64,000 nt of DNA from Enchytraeus crypticus (GCA_905160935.1 CAJHZI010000240.1:2661501-2725500), one strand, 5' to 3'; shown: positions 1 to 13,531, counted from the stretch's first letter. The notes: generated from the sequence alone by a model not told the origin. Translations and numbers: made by a program.

Positions 1-291
1 ATTTTTTTAGAAAGTCATCAGTATCATGAATGGGCTTGATTTAGTTTTGTTGATAGAGATGAGCATAAACCAAACCCTGGTTCTGTCATAGAAATGCCAT
101 AAAGGATTAGTTTGCAGTGGCCACTCTTATCATATCCATAGATAACTTAGAGTTTGATTAACAGATTCTTCTACTTAGAACTGTTATAATTTTGTGAGTG
201 CTCAAATATAGGGGATACATTAATCAAAACGTTTGGTGTACAAGATCTTTAATTACAATGGAAATGTTTTCTCTTGTTGCTTGTGCTGTAG

Positions 292-2904
292 GTCCAGATC
301 TGGTGATAAAGTTTAGATCTGATCTGCTCAAGAAGTATTCTCACGTCTTCACAGATGATCGAATTGGAGAATACATTTATCACTGCAACGCACAACCTCC
401 AAGGTCTTGTGCCTAATACTAGCCCACTTAAGATTACTTAATACTTGTTCCTCATCATATCTCACATCAGATAGTACTTAATACTTGTTCCTCATCTTAT
501 CTCACATCAGATAGTACTTAATACTTGTTCCTCATCTTATCTCACATCAGATAGTACTTAATACTTGTTCCTCATCTTATCTCACATCAGATAGTACTTA
601 ATACTTGTTCCTCATCATATCTCACATCAGATAGTACTTAATACTTGTTCCTCATCTTATCTCACATCAGATAGTACTTAATACTTGTTCCTCATCATAT
701 CTCACATCAGATAGTACTTAATACTTGTTCCTCATCATATCTCACATCAGATAGTACTTAATACTTGTTCCTCATCATATCTCACATCAGATAGTACTTA
801 ATACTTGTTCCTCATCTTATCTCACATCAGATAGTACTTAATACTTGTTCCTCATCATATCTCACATCAGATAGTACTTAATACTTGTTCCTCATCATAT
901 CTCACATCAGATAGTACTTAATGGTGTCCTATATCCTTTAATACTTGAATCTAGCTCCCATAGCAATATCGTGTTTAATACTCAAATCTTGTTTCGTCAA
1001 CAGGACTTAGGTCATAACTCTCCTCTGATCCTACGATCTGCTGCAACGAAATTAAATGCAGCTCATTTCCTAGTATCTACGTATTGCACTAATTCAAATA
1101 ACATCGTATTGTCACGTTTTGACCCTCTCCTCGTTGTGGTCTTGGAAATCTATTAAGCTTAAGCTAATATTAACGTCTGTTTTCATATTACAAAGGAACA
1201 GTGTCAGAGTCAGTTCCAATGAGATTCGAACCAAACCAATGGCCTTCTGCTTCTCAGACAGTATGGCAACTATTCGATCTTTGATCCGCTTGACTCAAGC
1301 ACAGGTGGCTCTGAGATATTCTGGTATTATGAAATCAATAAATTGGTATTGAGAGTATATGTCAAAGTTTATAAAATTTGCTTTTAAAATAGCTTAATTA
1401 TAAAACGGTGTGATTTTTGATTCACACTGTATGCATTGTGGTTCAAAAATCTGTATATACTATTTGTATTGTATGTTATATTTATATTATATTACTTTGT
1501 AAAAAAGCTACTGTTAAATTCAGTTTCCTCACTCGAAAGCGATGTCAGTGACGGGAGAGCCCAGGATTCGAACCCCGCACATACTGACCTGCGGTCGAGT
1601 ATCTTACCGAGCCAGTGGCGACGATATTGTGTATTGATATTGTATGTTAACATGTAATGTGTTTTACGAACAGTGGAGAGGCAGCATTCAAGAGTCTGAC
1701 TCATGAATTTGGTTGGGCAAAACACCCGATGATAGAAAGAGTGCAAGACATACCGGCCAGTCTACCAATGACCTTGATATATGGGTCAAGGTCATGGGTT
1801 GATTATGGAGTCGGTTATCAGATCAAATATAAGCGACCTGATTCTTACGTTAACGTGGAGGTTTGTTGACTTGTTTGTTACTACTCTTTAAATCAGTGTT
1901 TGTGCTAATGTTTCAATTGAACGTACATGTTTGTTGACTTGTTAGTTGCTATTATATTGTTAGTTGTATATTGTTAGAATGTCTTAATAGCGTAGGGCTA
2001 ACGTCATGAAGTTTTAAATGACAGATACTGAGGTGAATTGAATCCTCGTGGGTTCGAATCCCGACCGCGCTGATCGGAGAGTAAAATCTCGGACATTCAC
2101 TGGACTGGTTACACGGAATATGGACTAAATTACCGAACGGTTTAAATATGTGGTATCAAAAAGTGATAGATATCAACAAAGTTAAGCATTTCACTATAAT
2201 GCGTGTTTACTTTGTTTTAACTACCTTTTGTATCAGTGCTTGTGTTAATGTTTCAGTTGAACGTAGAGGATAGTTGACTTGTTACTTAGGCTACTACTGT
2301 TGTATCAGCTAATGTTTCAATTATAGTATACTGTTAGAATATATTGATAAATAATAAATAAAAATAATAATTAAATACGATCTAGTAATTAGAATATATT
2401 AATAATTATTCTTGGGTGTTCACAGTATGGCGCTTGTTAGTAGGCCTATGTGGACCTCTCAGTTAGTCCAGGTCGTCCTTTTGATGTGACTGTCAATAGA
2501 TCTACTGCACTGGTCGTGTATAACTCTGATGTATTGTAACCGTTACGCATAGATTAAGCTAATAAATTAAAATATGGATTAAACTAATAAAGTAAAATAT
2601 GAAGTGGGTATGAATAGCTATTAGAGCACTTGCTATGTGATTTGTGTGTTTTCAAATCCCTCGTGTCTCTTCTGCCACAGTTGTGCTGTACTCTGTTACA
2701 ATTAAAAGTTTATTCTTAGAAACGGCTGGGATGTTGTTGTCACAGATTTTACAGTGCAGCCTAGATGCCAATAATTAATGTAAACCTAGAACGCTTATAT
2801 ATTGGTCTATACTGGTCTATATATTGTATTTTATTATTATTGTATATATACATGTATATATATATATACATGTATATATATATATATATAGGATAGATAT
2901 ATAT

Positions 2905-2948
<44 letters not shown>

Positions 2949-2953
2949 GACAC

Positions 2954-2987
<34 letters not shown>

Positions 2988-3357
2988 CATGTATATATAT
3001 ATATATATATATATAATTTATCTATATTTAGTTTTATATTATTATTTTATTATTTGTCTACATATTTGTCTCTATATTGTATCCTTGCACCAGGTGATCA
3101 GAGAGTCTGGGCACCACGTGTATGCTGACAAGCCGGAAGTGTTTAACACGCTCGTAGCGAGAACCTGTGATCTCACTGATCGTCAACGAGTCAGCAAATA
3201 TCAGCTTACGTCAGTAGATATTAGAACAGAGCTGCCCTCTCGTGGGAAAATCCCTGCAGATAACTCCAACGGTGCTCTACAAGAACAAGATGATAATCTA
3301 CAACAACAACAACAACCGGAAAGGAAAGAAGAAGATATTGTGTCTGGTGGAATGTAG
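292..3357 (+). CDS. ABHD4: ABHD4/ABHD5-type alpha/beta hydrolase, 3' part (last three exons)
   Basis: Three exons at 292-403, 1674-1860 and 3094-3357 join in phase and end in TAG. The product carries the cap and C-terminal half of the ABHD4/ABHD5 (CGI-58) family: EYIYHCNAQ, then [20 protein letters not shown], a core strand [16 protein letters not shown], and [14 protein letters not shown], which includes the family histidine. HCNAQ, RPDSYV and HHVYAD look closer to ABHD4 than ABHD5, but invertebrates often have one gene for both. ABHD4 is an N-acyl-phospholipid hydrolase and ABHD5 a lipase co-activator at lipid droplets; the nucleophile position lies upstream of the window, so catalytic status cannot be judged. 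After the domain there is a tail of about 60 residues with a glutamine run, not typical of the vertebrate proteins. The first intron holds a 40-bp minisatellite, the second a TA-rich microsatellite. No canonical polyadenylation signal was seen close to the stop. Confidence 0.85.
430..922. repeat. 40-bp minisatellite, about 12 copies, in ABHD intron
   Basis: Exact 40-bp period starting about 27 bases after the splice donor at 404. The unit contains TACTTAATACTTGTTCCTC followed by a pyrimidine-rich stretch ending CTCACATCAG. Copies differ mainly at one T/A position, so the array is young or homogenised. Confidence 0.97.
1501..1620 (-). mobile_element. SINE family A copy (tRNA-headed)
   Basis: Reverse complement shows the family A body: GTCGAG.. 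after the A-box-like region, a B box matching GGTTCGAATCC, then CACTGACATCGCTTTCGAG and GAGGAAACTG. It ends about 50 bases before the ABHD acceptor at 1674. Confidence 0.85.
1978..2225 (+). mobile_element. SINE family B copy (tRNA-headed)
   Basis: About 245 bp. It starts GAATGTCTTAATAGCGTAGG, an A-box-like promoter, has a B box GGTTCGAATCC, then conserved blocks GTAAAATCTCGGACATTCAC, GGACTGGTTACACGG, GGTTTAAA and AGTGATAGATATCAACA. Seven other copies occur in the window. Confidence 0.9.
2838..3013. repeat. TA/TG microsatellite
   Basis: Long imperfect (TA)n with interspersed TG and GATA units, ending about 80 bases before the last ABHD exon. Open frames over it are low-complexity artefacts. 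Confidence 0.97.
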
Positions 3358-3523
3358 TGTTTACACTATGAAATCATTTTGTTATTGTATTTTCCTAAAT
3401 TGTACTTTTGAGTGAGTATCTTAAATTATAAACTCTACGAATTTTCTGGGCCGATTTAAATAGCTCTATTTAATTTAGATAAATTAAATAATAATATTAA
3501 TTTTATTTTTATATTATTATTGA

Positions 3524-3630
3524 AAGTCTATTCGTCTTCCGACCCTGGTTAAACTGGGATTTAAGGGAAGATAATGATGATGATTACTATTAGTAGTAGT
3601 AGTATTATTATTATCATTATTATTATTAGG
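3524..3630 (+). mobile_element. LINE family D 3'-end fragment with GAT/TAG tail
   Basis: Contains AAAGTCTATTCGTCTTCCGA, then CTGGTTAAACTGGGATTTAA and GGGAAGATAATGATGATGAT. This is the same 3' terminus found at 6061, 25860, 40872 and, inverted, at 24462 and 49392. Confidence 0.8.
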
Positions 3631-6060
3631 CGGTGCATTCGTTATGATAAATGAATATATATAGGCCTATAATAATTTTTCATTTCATGTTACCGCCTGA
3701 TGATGCATCATACAATCAGTTGTTGCCTCGTCATATACTGACTCCATTCGTCATCAGGTTCATCTCATCGCAAGGACTGACTGTTGACACGATTAAAATT
3801 AGTAGCCTCGATCTTGGGCTACTGGAGTTGTTTTCAGTTCACTTCGTCAGTATCTGCTTCAGTGTTCTAACAAAACTGTTGCTGGTTTCTTTTGAACGCT
3901 ACCCACTCTCATAAACAAGCGCAGAAAAAGGTCAAAAATTAAAATAGAAAGAATACTTATACATTTAGTTATCTAAATGATAAAAGAACTACTATTCTGC
4001 CCGGTGTTGTCTATTTACAATTATATGCTCCCTAGTGCCAGTATTTTGTACGGATTGTTTGTTTGTTTAGATTTTCGTCAAAGATTTGACGCTGTCAACA
4101 TTTTTTATCAGAGACTGTGCCGAAATAAAATAGTTGTAGTAGACACGCTGGTGAATGACTTTTTGCTTGTCATTGTTGCAATCTGTAATAGTGTTTCTCT
4201 TGTTGCATGAGTATGGGAAGTTTCTATGGACGAGATTTTATCGTTAAGAGATTGTCTGCAATTCGAATCATGGTCAGATAGTTTTATCCAATTTAGGGCT
4301 TAATTCGTGCGTTTATTGATGTATTTAGAAGTAAATGGGCATGTGATTTGACTTAGTGTTGTGTTGTCTATTCGCTATTTTAAATGGACTGAATAGTTTG
4401 CTGCTGGATCATACACATTTAGTGTCATAGGTAGTACACTGCCCCTACTGTCGCTGTGAAAGGTGGGAAATATGAAAAACATTGCATAACATTTAAACTG
4501 ACATAAATATTATGAAAAAGAGTACGTTAAACAATGAACAGTTGTTAATTGACTTAAATGTTTATTTTTGTGATCTATTTTAGAAAGATGTAACGTAGGA
4601 AAATATACTGTGCATTAGCATAACTTACATAGACTAGTTGTAATATCATTATTCTGATAGCAATAACTTCAATTTTGTCTTAATTTGTACTAATACTTAT
4701 TGTATTGAAATGTTTATTCTACTACCAGTAATGAATTTATGAGTGTTTTTTACTGTTGCAGCTCGTTAATATAACTCTTTTTGAATTTTATTCATTCCCG
4801 GAATAGCAGTGTGTTCTGAATGAGATCCTGTGTAATTGGCATTTGATGGTTGTTTAGTTACAGAATTAGTTCATAATCAATCAATATAATTAATCACATT
4901 GATTCACACTGTTAGGATTTCGTGCTCGGATTGTTTTGTTATTTTGTAATAAATACTAATATCTGCGTCGCATCTTTATTATTGTTACATAATCGTTTAA
5001 TTAATTAATACTTAATTAATGTACATCATTTTTTTATTTTTTTATTTTTTTTATTTTTTTTATTTATTGCTTTATTTCAGGCGTAAAAACCCATACATGA
5101 ATCTTGCACATAGAACAATGCAACAAAAACCAGAAAAGCAAATAGTATGCGCATAAATTGAGCTATAGGCCTAAAACAATTACTTATAGAATTAGGCCTA
5201 TAAGGCTATAATAGGCTCAGAACATCAAAACACTTAACTAGCATATTAGCATTATCCAGCAAGCACATTCTAAACTTTAATCTGTAATTTGAAAGAATAG
5301 TATCAAAACTAGGCAATCCAGTTTCTAGCAGCGCGATGGTTAGGCTGCTGTAACGTTTGTATCCAAAAAATATTTTAATACATTTATTATAGCAAGATCG
5401 AAACTTCTGTATTGAACCTATTAGGTAATCTTAGTGCTTCTATGCTGTGGCTTCTTTTGTAGACAGACTTAGCGTTAATTAACGTTCTCTAGAAATCTGA
5501 GAGGCAAATGTAGGCCTACTAGGAACGAAGAACATATAAACACCACTAAACAATTTATTAAATATTTCTAAAAACTCTCATTATCAGTTGTTTGGCTCAA
5601 CCGTTTTGATGAGTAGAAAATTCAAAATCAAGGAGGTCAAACGCTCATCCTCTCTTATCTACTCACATGCGTAATCTTCCTTTTCCTTAAAATAACTGAA
5701 GCTCCCAATGCGAACCTCTTCACGTTTATTATGCTACGATAATGTTGCAAGCATAATATTTAATTAATAACATTATGTTTGTAAAGCTTAGTTTTTCCTT
5801 CCCGCAATTTCTTGGATTTATTGAGTCGGAGCTAACGGTCTTTTAAAATTTTAAACCATCTTATTCGTTGAAAACAAGTTCTGCTATTGCAGTAGCCAGG
5901 TATAAGCTTAATAATTAGGTCCTGAATGAACTTGTGTCATCTTAGCATGCGAGGAACAAGCTTTTAAACAAATAGCTAATGTAAATGATTCATTAGCTGT
6001 CACTTGTAATAGTTAACTGAAAATATTTTATTTATTTATTACATTTACCTAAAATTATTA

Positions 6061-6161
6061 GGGGATTGACTGATGATATGGTGTGGGACAGAGAGGACTG
6101 GAGAAAGTCTATTCGTATCCCGACCCGACTAAACTGGGATTAAGGGAAGATGACGCTGATT
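6061..6161 (+). mobile_element. LINE family D 3'-end fragment
   Basis: Reads GGGGATTGACTGATGATATG, GTGTGGGACAGAGAGGACTG, then TCTATTCGTATCCCGAC and AAACTGGGATTAAGGGAAGA. It matches the reverse complement of the longer coding fragment at 49392-49640. Confidence 0.85.
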
Positions 6162-6713
6162 ACATTTATCAAATCATACACACTTAATATGATCAAACAG
6201 TTTACAGGATAAAGAAAACTACATTCCGCAAGTATGAGCGAAACGGTTAATAAGGGCTTCGAATAGCACTTAAATATTCCGCTATTGTAGATGTTATTAA
6301 TGATATGATAATTAATAATAATGATTTGTTAATTAGCATTTTAATTATTGTCTATTGGCGCTTAGTTTTTAATATACACTCTTCGTTTGAAGTGATATAA
6401 TTGAGATCCTGATCGTATTGCAGAGTTGAGTTTTAGATTCTGCTTTCCTACAACATAGTGAGCCCCACCTAAAACAAGTGATGAAAAAGATAATGCAAAA
6501 CCACCTCAGGGGTCTTATTTTTCTAGCCCAGTTGTTTCAACTGGGCTAGAAAAAAATTCTGTCTGGAAAAGTTTGGAAGTGGCATGATCTATGATTAACT
6601 GAACTTGCTAGTCTCTAGGTTGCTCAGTAATGAGCGCAATCATTAGGAATATGAAAATTGAACCTATCGTTTGGCTAAACGTTTGAGATAAACGGCCTCT
6701 ATGGACTTCTTTC

Positions 6714-6721
6714 CACTCTTC

Positions 6722-6757
<36 letters not shown>

Positions 6758-6794
6758 GTGCATTTTCTACTGGCAGGTCCATGGTATACATACA

Positions 6795-6864
<70 letters not shown>

Positions 6865-7080
6865 TATATATATATATCGATCCACTCTTCTCTGTCTCCG
6901 CTTTCCTCTTCATTTCCACATATGAGTGGGTCTTTAAATCATCTAACATACCTAATCTCGGCCTGCCTCTGCCACTTTTTCCTTCCATTCTATCCTTCAA
7001 TAACCTCTTTTAATAGACCTTCCTACCTTAGGATGTGTCCTATCCAACTCGTCTTCCTAATTCTTTATAGACTTTTCAGC
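6714..7080 (-). mobile_element. LINE family G 3'-end fragment with AG tail and internal TA microsatellite
   Basis: On the minus strand an open stretch encodes GKSGRGRPRLGMLDDLK followed by MKRKAE, the kind of C-terminal sequence (GRGRPR...DD...MKRRAEDR) common at the end of RTE-like LINE ORFs. It then runs through (TA)n at about 6796-6878 into TACCATGGACCTGCCAGTAG and GCACTAAGAG, ending in (AG)n at 6721-6754. The same terminus recurs at 10085, 19430, 46905 and 51550. It is a degraded 5'-truncated copy. Confidence 0.75.
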
Positions 7081-7672
7081 AGCACTCCGATATAGCGCTA
7101 TTAACCCACAACCAGCAAGCTAAGTTAAATATCGTCCCATGCTCGAAACAATGGATGTACAGCCTGCAGCCACGCTTTCGTAGGCAACTTTACTGACTCC
7201 TGTCTATGAGCCTGCTACTGCTCGACAAGTTTTGCTAATTCTAAAATTTACATTTTAAATTTACAAGTAATTATACTTTAATTACTTTATAATTTATCTA
7301 CGCCAAATTTTTGTATGCAGAAATTGATAGGAATCGTTTATTTAATAATTAGACCAGTTTTTATTACTTTTAATTAATTACTAAATTAATAATTAGACCC
7401 AACTATTTCGCAAATGTCCCTGGCGTATCCAGTTATATAAACAGAAGCCGGTTTTGCGTTGACTGAACTTATCTACCAAGCAAACACTGGCCGCTGTGGC
7501 CGCTGGAGATAAACTGGCTACGTAGCAGTTGATTGATTGACGGTCGAGAACAACAGATGTTAATTACTGAGTTTCACTGCTTCGCTGACGTCTGGATAAA
7601 CTTTAGCTACGACATTTCATCTTCTGATTTTAATCCGATTTAATCTTTAATTGAGAGATCTGAATAACTAAC

Positions 7673-10600
7673 ATGTTTCTAAACATCAACAGGTTACTGC
7701 TGGTAGTTGTGATTGCCACGATCTTGCAGCTGTTCAGTTTTGGTAAGAATTTAAATTTTACTCTCAAATGTCTTCTTATTTTACCTCATTAGGCATGCGT
7801 TTCTCTTGTAGCTGTTACGTGGCGGTTAAATTTAAGTATCTCGCTGTCGTTGCAAAGTGCTATTAATTTAATCGTATTAAACTGTTCTTCGATATATTAC
7901 TTATAAAGCGCTTGCCACGTAAGAGGTTGCTGTCGTGTTCAAATCCACGTCAGGTCGAAGCTTTTCCTGAAATCAACTTAACTTAATTTCATTATACTGG
8001 TTTAGGAAGTCGTTAAGACTTGTAATACCAGTCTAGTCGTTATATCATACCTCATCAGTCATAAATTTTTAAAGGGGAAAAAATGCTAGAATATCGTACC
8101 TTTATGATCTAGATCTAGCGATGGTTGTTCTTTAGTCATAACGTGTTAAGCAAGGCTTAGAACAGAAAAGTTAATTTCCTTTACTTTCCTGTACTTTCTT
8201 TTGTAAATTGGTTTTAAATTACCCTTTTTAAACATAAAAGTGTACATTATATAGAATATTTTAACTGAGTCCAATCTCCGGTCCCACAGAAATTCAAATA
8301 ACAGTTCAAATGTTGGATAGGCCTACTATAGAGTAGGGTAAGGCCTAAATATCTCACAACCTGTATAATTAAATAATAAATAATGTTAATTAATTGAAAC
8401 TATTTAAATTTAAAAATTGCAGATAATAATGAAATCTTTGGTATTGAAGGCTGCTTTCGCATCCGGATAAATTTTCTTACACGCTTCAGGATGTTTTCTC
8501 CCTATGTTGACTTGACTTTTCTCCCTATCTTACACTCTTGGATGGAGCCAGTGGCGAAGTCGGTAAGATACTCGACCGCGGATCAGTATGTGCGAGGTTC
8601 AAATCCTGAGCTCGCCCGTCACTGACATAGCTTTCGCGTGAGAAAACTGACGTTAACCTTCGCTTTTACTGGTAGATAACAGTAATGGCTTATGTTATGT
8701 TGCGTTATGTTATGTTATGTTGCGGGGCGATAAAGTAATGACTGGATGGTCGTGTTTGCAAATATTCTTGATATATAGAAATCAACGAGATCAATTCCCG
8801 GCTTGGACTAAATGTATCTCGTAAAGTGGAGCAAGTTTTATGTGTTAATGTGTTTGTAATCGCATACAATATGTGTATTCTTGTGTTTCTAATCTAAAAG
8901 TTACACTTGTATTGATGTGTTTATAATATGCACGTTACACATGTGTTGATGTGTTTATAATCTACAGGTGACACATGTGTTTATGTGCTTAGAATGTGTT
9001 AATGTGTTTAGAATGTGTTGATGTGTTCAGAATATATTGATGTGTTGAATGTGTTGATGTGTTTAGAATGTGTTGATGTGTTTAGAATGTGTTAATGTGT
9101 TTAGAATGTTTTGATGTGTTTAGAATGTGTTGATGTGTTTAAAATGTTAAAATGTGTTGATGTGTTTAGATGTGTTAATGTGTTTAGAAGCACGGATGGT
9201 TAGTGCTCAGGAGGATGATGGGCCGCCTAACACTGCTCAGTTTGATGAGACAGAGACAGAGACAAACAAACAAACCGACGAGACTGAGAAAGATTCTTCC
9301 ACTGAATTTGTAAGTGCAATGTCCATGATGATATAAAGCTAAGTTTAAAGTCAATTTCCATATACAAGTGTACTAAGTTTAACGTCCATTTCCGTATACA
9401 AGTGTACTAAGTTTAACGTCCATTTCCGTGTACAAGTATACTGTCAGAGACGGTACTTCGGGGTTTAGAACGAATCGAACCCGTGACCTAGTGGTTATCA
9501 GGCAATCGTGCTATCTAAGATCTATCCAGATGTTTTACTGATTATTATCTCTGACGCCGCATTATTAATATAGACATCGAGTGAAGAAAGGGATATTTTA
9601 AAGCCTCTGTATATTTCATTCCATATTTCATTACAATAATAAATGTTAAAATTCAGGAGCTAATTATAAATTGTGTGTTGAGACAGCGTTAGTATACACG
9701 TAGCTGCTGTTGATTCAGATTCTCTGTGCAAGATATTTACTCTATCTAAATTAGACGAGTCATATGACTTAATACAGATAGGCCTATAGGCTGTAAGATA
9801 GGCCTATAGGCTGTAAGATAGGTCTATAGGCTGTAAGAAACTCTACTCCAGGCATTGTCTCTTTCTAGTGACTGTATTTACTGTAAGATGAAACTTTTGG
9901 ATGATTTCATCAGATCAATTGTTCATTCATTGTGAACTAAATTACACATACATGTTCTTATTGATTAGTAATAAGATTTCAGTACTACAGAATTTTGTAC
10001 GTTTTTTGGTCTTACTTGATAGTCTAATGAAAATTGACATTTCTTGATCTATCTATTACTTACCATTCCATACATAGACTATATAACTCTCTTAGTGCAC
10101 TGCCTACTGGAAGGTCCATGGTATATAACGCATGGTATAGACTATCTATTATTTTAAAATCTCGTGAACTGCTGATGCTCCCAGCTCCAGGAATTGTCTA
10201 TTACTTTAAAATCCAATCTAAACCTTAAAATTTCGTAGTATGTGTAAAATTTCACTTCTCATGAACATCTAATTTCACATCTTTTGAACTTCTCATTGCA
10301 TCTCATGATGCAATTATGTTATTGATTGTTAATCAATTGTTAGTTTCGCATGTTAGTCAGTGCTTTTACATGTTATCAGAGGTTATTGTATTATGTTGTT
10401 CAATGATACACCACAATGCTGTCCAATATCATGCCTATTCTAAGATGTTATTCTAAGCTATCCAATGCTATCACATGTTATTCTAAGTTATCCCATGTTA
10501 TATCATGTTATTATAAGTTATCCCATGTTATGTTACTCTATGTTATCCCATGTTATGTTATTCTAAGTTATCCAATGTTATATGATGCTATTTGTAGACG

Positions 10601-11316
10601 GATGAACCTGATGCTCCTACACTCAGACCCTCGCCCTATGCAGAGACGAGTATCGTGTTTGTACAGCCCCCTGGTGCCTCAGGTTGTCACTCTATAACTA
10701 TTTATCTCTTAATCTCTTAAACTATTTATCTCGTAATTGTTGGGGACGTCCCTGACATCATCCCTGGATGAGGAAACGGAGTTAAACCTTTATTATTATT
10801 ATTATTAATCATGCTCGATTTCTATTATTTTGTGAAATAATTTTACCTTCAAAAATACATAAATTTACATTTAATCCGAGACGTTCACTGGAAGGCCATT
10901 TTGTAAATGAAGTTTGTGATTCTGGGTTTTCTAGAGGAAGCGTTCACCTATTTTGTCGTGTCAATAGAAATGTTTTAAACTATAGGCGAGTCTTTTGCTT
11001 CTTTTGTCCTACCAAAAGTAGTGCTGTAAACTATAGTAGGCTTGGCTTAGAGTTTAGCTAAAACATCATTGAGCGTGTGAGTGTGGCGTAAAGAGTTGTT
11101 GAGAGAATGGCTGAGCGGTGAGGTCGTTCATGAAGGAGCTATTCGTTGTATAAATTTGAATCTTAAACCTGCCGTAGTATTCAGAACACTGCAGTGGTTG
11201 TAGTTGCACAATATTTGCCACTGTTTGTATTCATTTCTATCTCTCTTTCTCTCACTCTCTCCCATTCTCTCTCTCTCTCTCTCTATCTCTCTCTTTCTCT
11301 CTCTTTCTCTCTCTCT

Positions 11317-11364
<48 letters not shown>

Positions 11365-11524
11365 GATTTAGTATTGATTAATGTGTATATTATCAATGGA
11401 ATGGAAAATGAATATAAGAGATTATAGTAGATGGACTGATGATGCGATATGGGTCTATTCGTATCCCGACGAATAGACCCATACCGATGATTATGATGAT
11501 GATGACGATGATGATGATGATGAC

Positions 11525-11556
<32 letters not shown>

Positions 11557-12632
11557 TGATGATGATGATATGTGGATGATGATGATGATGATGACGACGA
11601 CGACGACGATGATGATGATGATGATGATGATGAGGATGACGATGAATTGACGATGATGACGATGACGACGATGATGATGTTGCATATGTTATCATTAGAA
11701 CTACCGGGTGGTAAAGAGGTGAAGGTGATCGCTGGTTTCTACAACAAGGGGGACAAGGATTTCTACGTTGATAGGATAGAAGCTGCGCTCCACTATCCCC
11801 TCGATTATAACTACCACGTCCAGAACGTATGTCGACTTCTTGGAACTCCTCAGCAACGAAGTAGATTTAGACAGTCATGTCTCGATAGTTTCATGCTTTC
11901 TATAATAGAGCTTAGCTTTTTGCCAATGTTTTTATTCTTTATTTTCAAATATCAATCAAGCAATCAATCAATTAGAATTTAACGTCCGGTGTCTCGCCAT
12001 AAAGCAATGTCAGGGACGTATCTTGCAGACACTACACAAACAGGCGCCAAAGCATCACACGATGATGACTATATTCCGAAATATAAATATTAATTCCGAA
12101 TATATAATAATTCATGCTATTTAAAGATAATATGATATGCCACTTATACAGCCATATTTTGCTTTCCAATCGAGTCTCAATATAGTCCAGTTGGTCGGCT
12201 CTGACATCACTTGTGCAGTGCTCAGTTGGTTTGTTTCGCGTTCCTGAATCAAATATAGGGATTAGTATCATTGCATAATTGTGTAAATATCGCATATTAA
12301 TTGGATTAAATTATTGATTGATTATTAGATAAATTGAATAACTGATTGATTTAGTTTTTTATTGACTGAGTGACTAAATTATGATTGATCGATCGATAGA
12401 GATTAATTTATTGATCTACTCATTGATTGATTAAAGTATTGATTTACTGATCGATTGATTTATTTATTTATTGATTGATTGATTGATTACTTGACTGATT
12501 GACTGACTGATTTATTGAGTGACTAACAGATGGACTGATTGACTGATCGATCGATCAATTGATCGATTGATTGATTGATTGATCGATTGTTCAATTGTTC
12601 GATCGATTGATTGATTGATTGATAGATAGATA

Positions 12633-12669
<37 letters not shown>

Positions 12670-13531
12670 CTTGATCGATTGATTGAACGTGTTTAGTTTA
12701 CGACTGTGTTGTACGGAAGGGCTGTGCCAGTGGGTCACGACTCATCATTTGACTACAGCTTTATGCCCAGTGAAATGCTCTCATCTCGCTCTCTGGGCCT
12801 CGTCATCAGTGTCTTCTACAGCGACACTGTGAGTCTCCTTACCCGTGTGTCTGTGTGTGTGCTTGTGTGTGTGTGTGTGTGCGTGATTATGCGTGCAAGT
12901 GTGTGTGTCTGTCTATATGTGCGCTTGTGTATGCGTGTGTGCGTGCGTGTTTGTGTATATATGTGTGCGTGTGTGTGTCTGTATATGTATGTATGTGTCT
13001 GTGTGTGTGTCTGTATGATGTGAAGTTGTGACATGTGAAGTTGTGATATGTGAAATTGTGACATGTGAAATTGTGACATGTGAAGATGTGATATTGTGTA
13101 ATATAGATGTGATATAGATGTGATATAGATGTATTGTGTGATATAGATGTGATATAGATGTGAGATGTGAAGTTGTGATATGCGAAGTTGTGATATGTAA
13201 AATTGTGATATGTGAAGTTGTGACATGTGAAGTTGTGATATGTGAAATTGTGACATGTGAAGTTGTGATATGTGAAGTTGTGACATGTGAAGTTGTGATA
13301 TGTGAAGTTGTGATATGTGAAATTGTGACATGTGAAGTTGTGATATGTGAAGTTGTGATATGTGAAATTATGATATGTGAAGTTGTGATGTGAAGTTGTG
13401 ACATGTGAAGCTGTGATGATTGCAGGACGGTAGACAGTATCTCTCAGCTGTTCATAACAGCACGGTCAATATCTACGAACCTGATGAGGGCTTCGACGGT
13501 GAAACGTTAGTTAATTCATCTCTCTCTCTCC

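Larger units (their letters stand above)
3358..7672. other. Intergenic region between ABHD and SSR1
   Basis: No gene recognised. It holds the ABHD 3' flank, LINE family D 3'-end pieces near 3524-3630 and 6061-6161, a T-rich run at 5030-5070, a LINE family G fragment on the minus strand at 6714-7080, and the SSR1 upstream region. Small open frames at 3651-3914 and 3977-4210 have no recognisable content. Confidence 0.6.

Noticed and set aside
430-922. CRISPR-like array
   Set aside because: Units are contiguous with no unique spacers, and the sequence is eukaryotic.
2761-2955. Open frames of Tyr/Ile runs over TA repeats (also near 6664-6885 and 29952-30173)
   Set aside because: Translation of (TA)n microsatellite only.
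8543-8667. Genuine tRNA genes at the B-box sites of families A and B
   Set aside because: Only promoter-like boxes are present. The copies are dispersed with a long non-tRNA body and no acceptor-stem pairing was found.
11393-11695. Ser/His-rich or Asp-rich open frames over GAT repeats (also 28823-29255)
   Set aside because: Low-complexity translation of the LINE-tail microsatellite; only the final part of the plus-strand frame overlaps real SSR1 exon 4.
12816-13404. Long open frames of HISQL/TTSHI repeats opposite SSR1
   Set aside because: Translation of the 15-bp minisatellite on the antisense strand.
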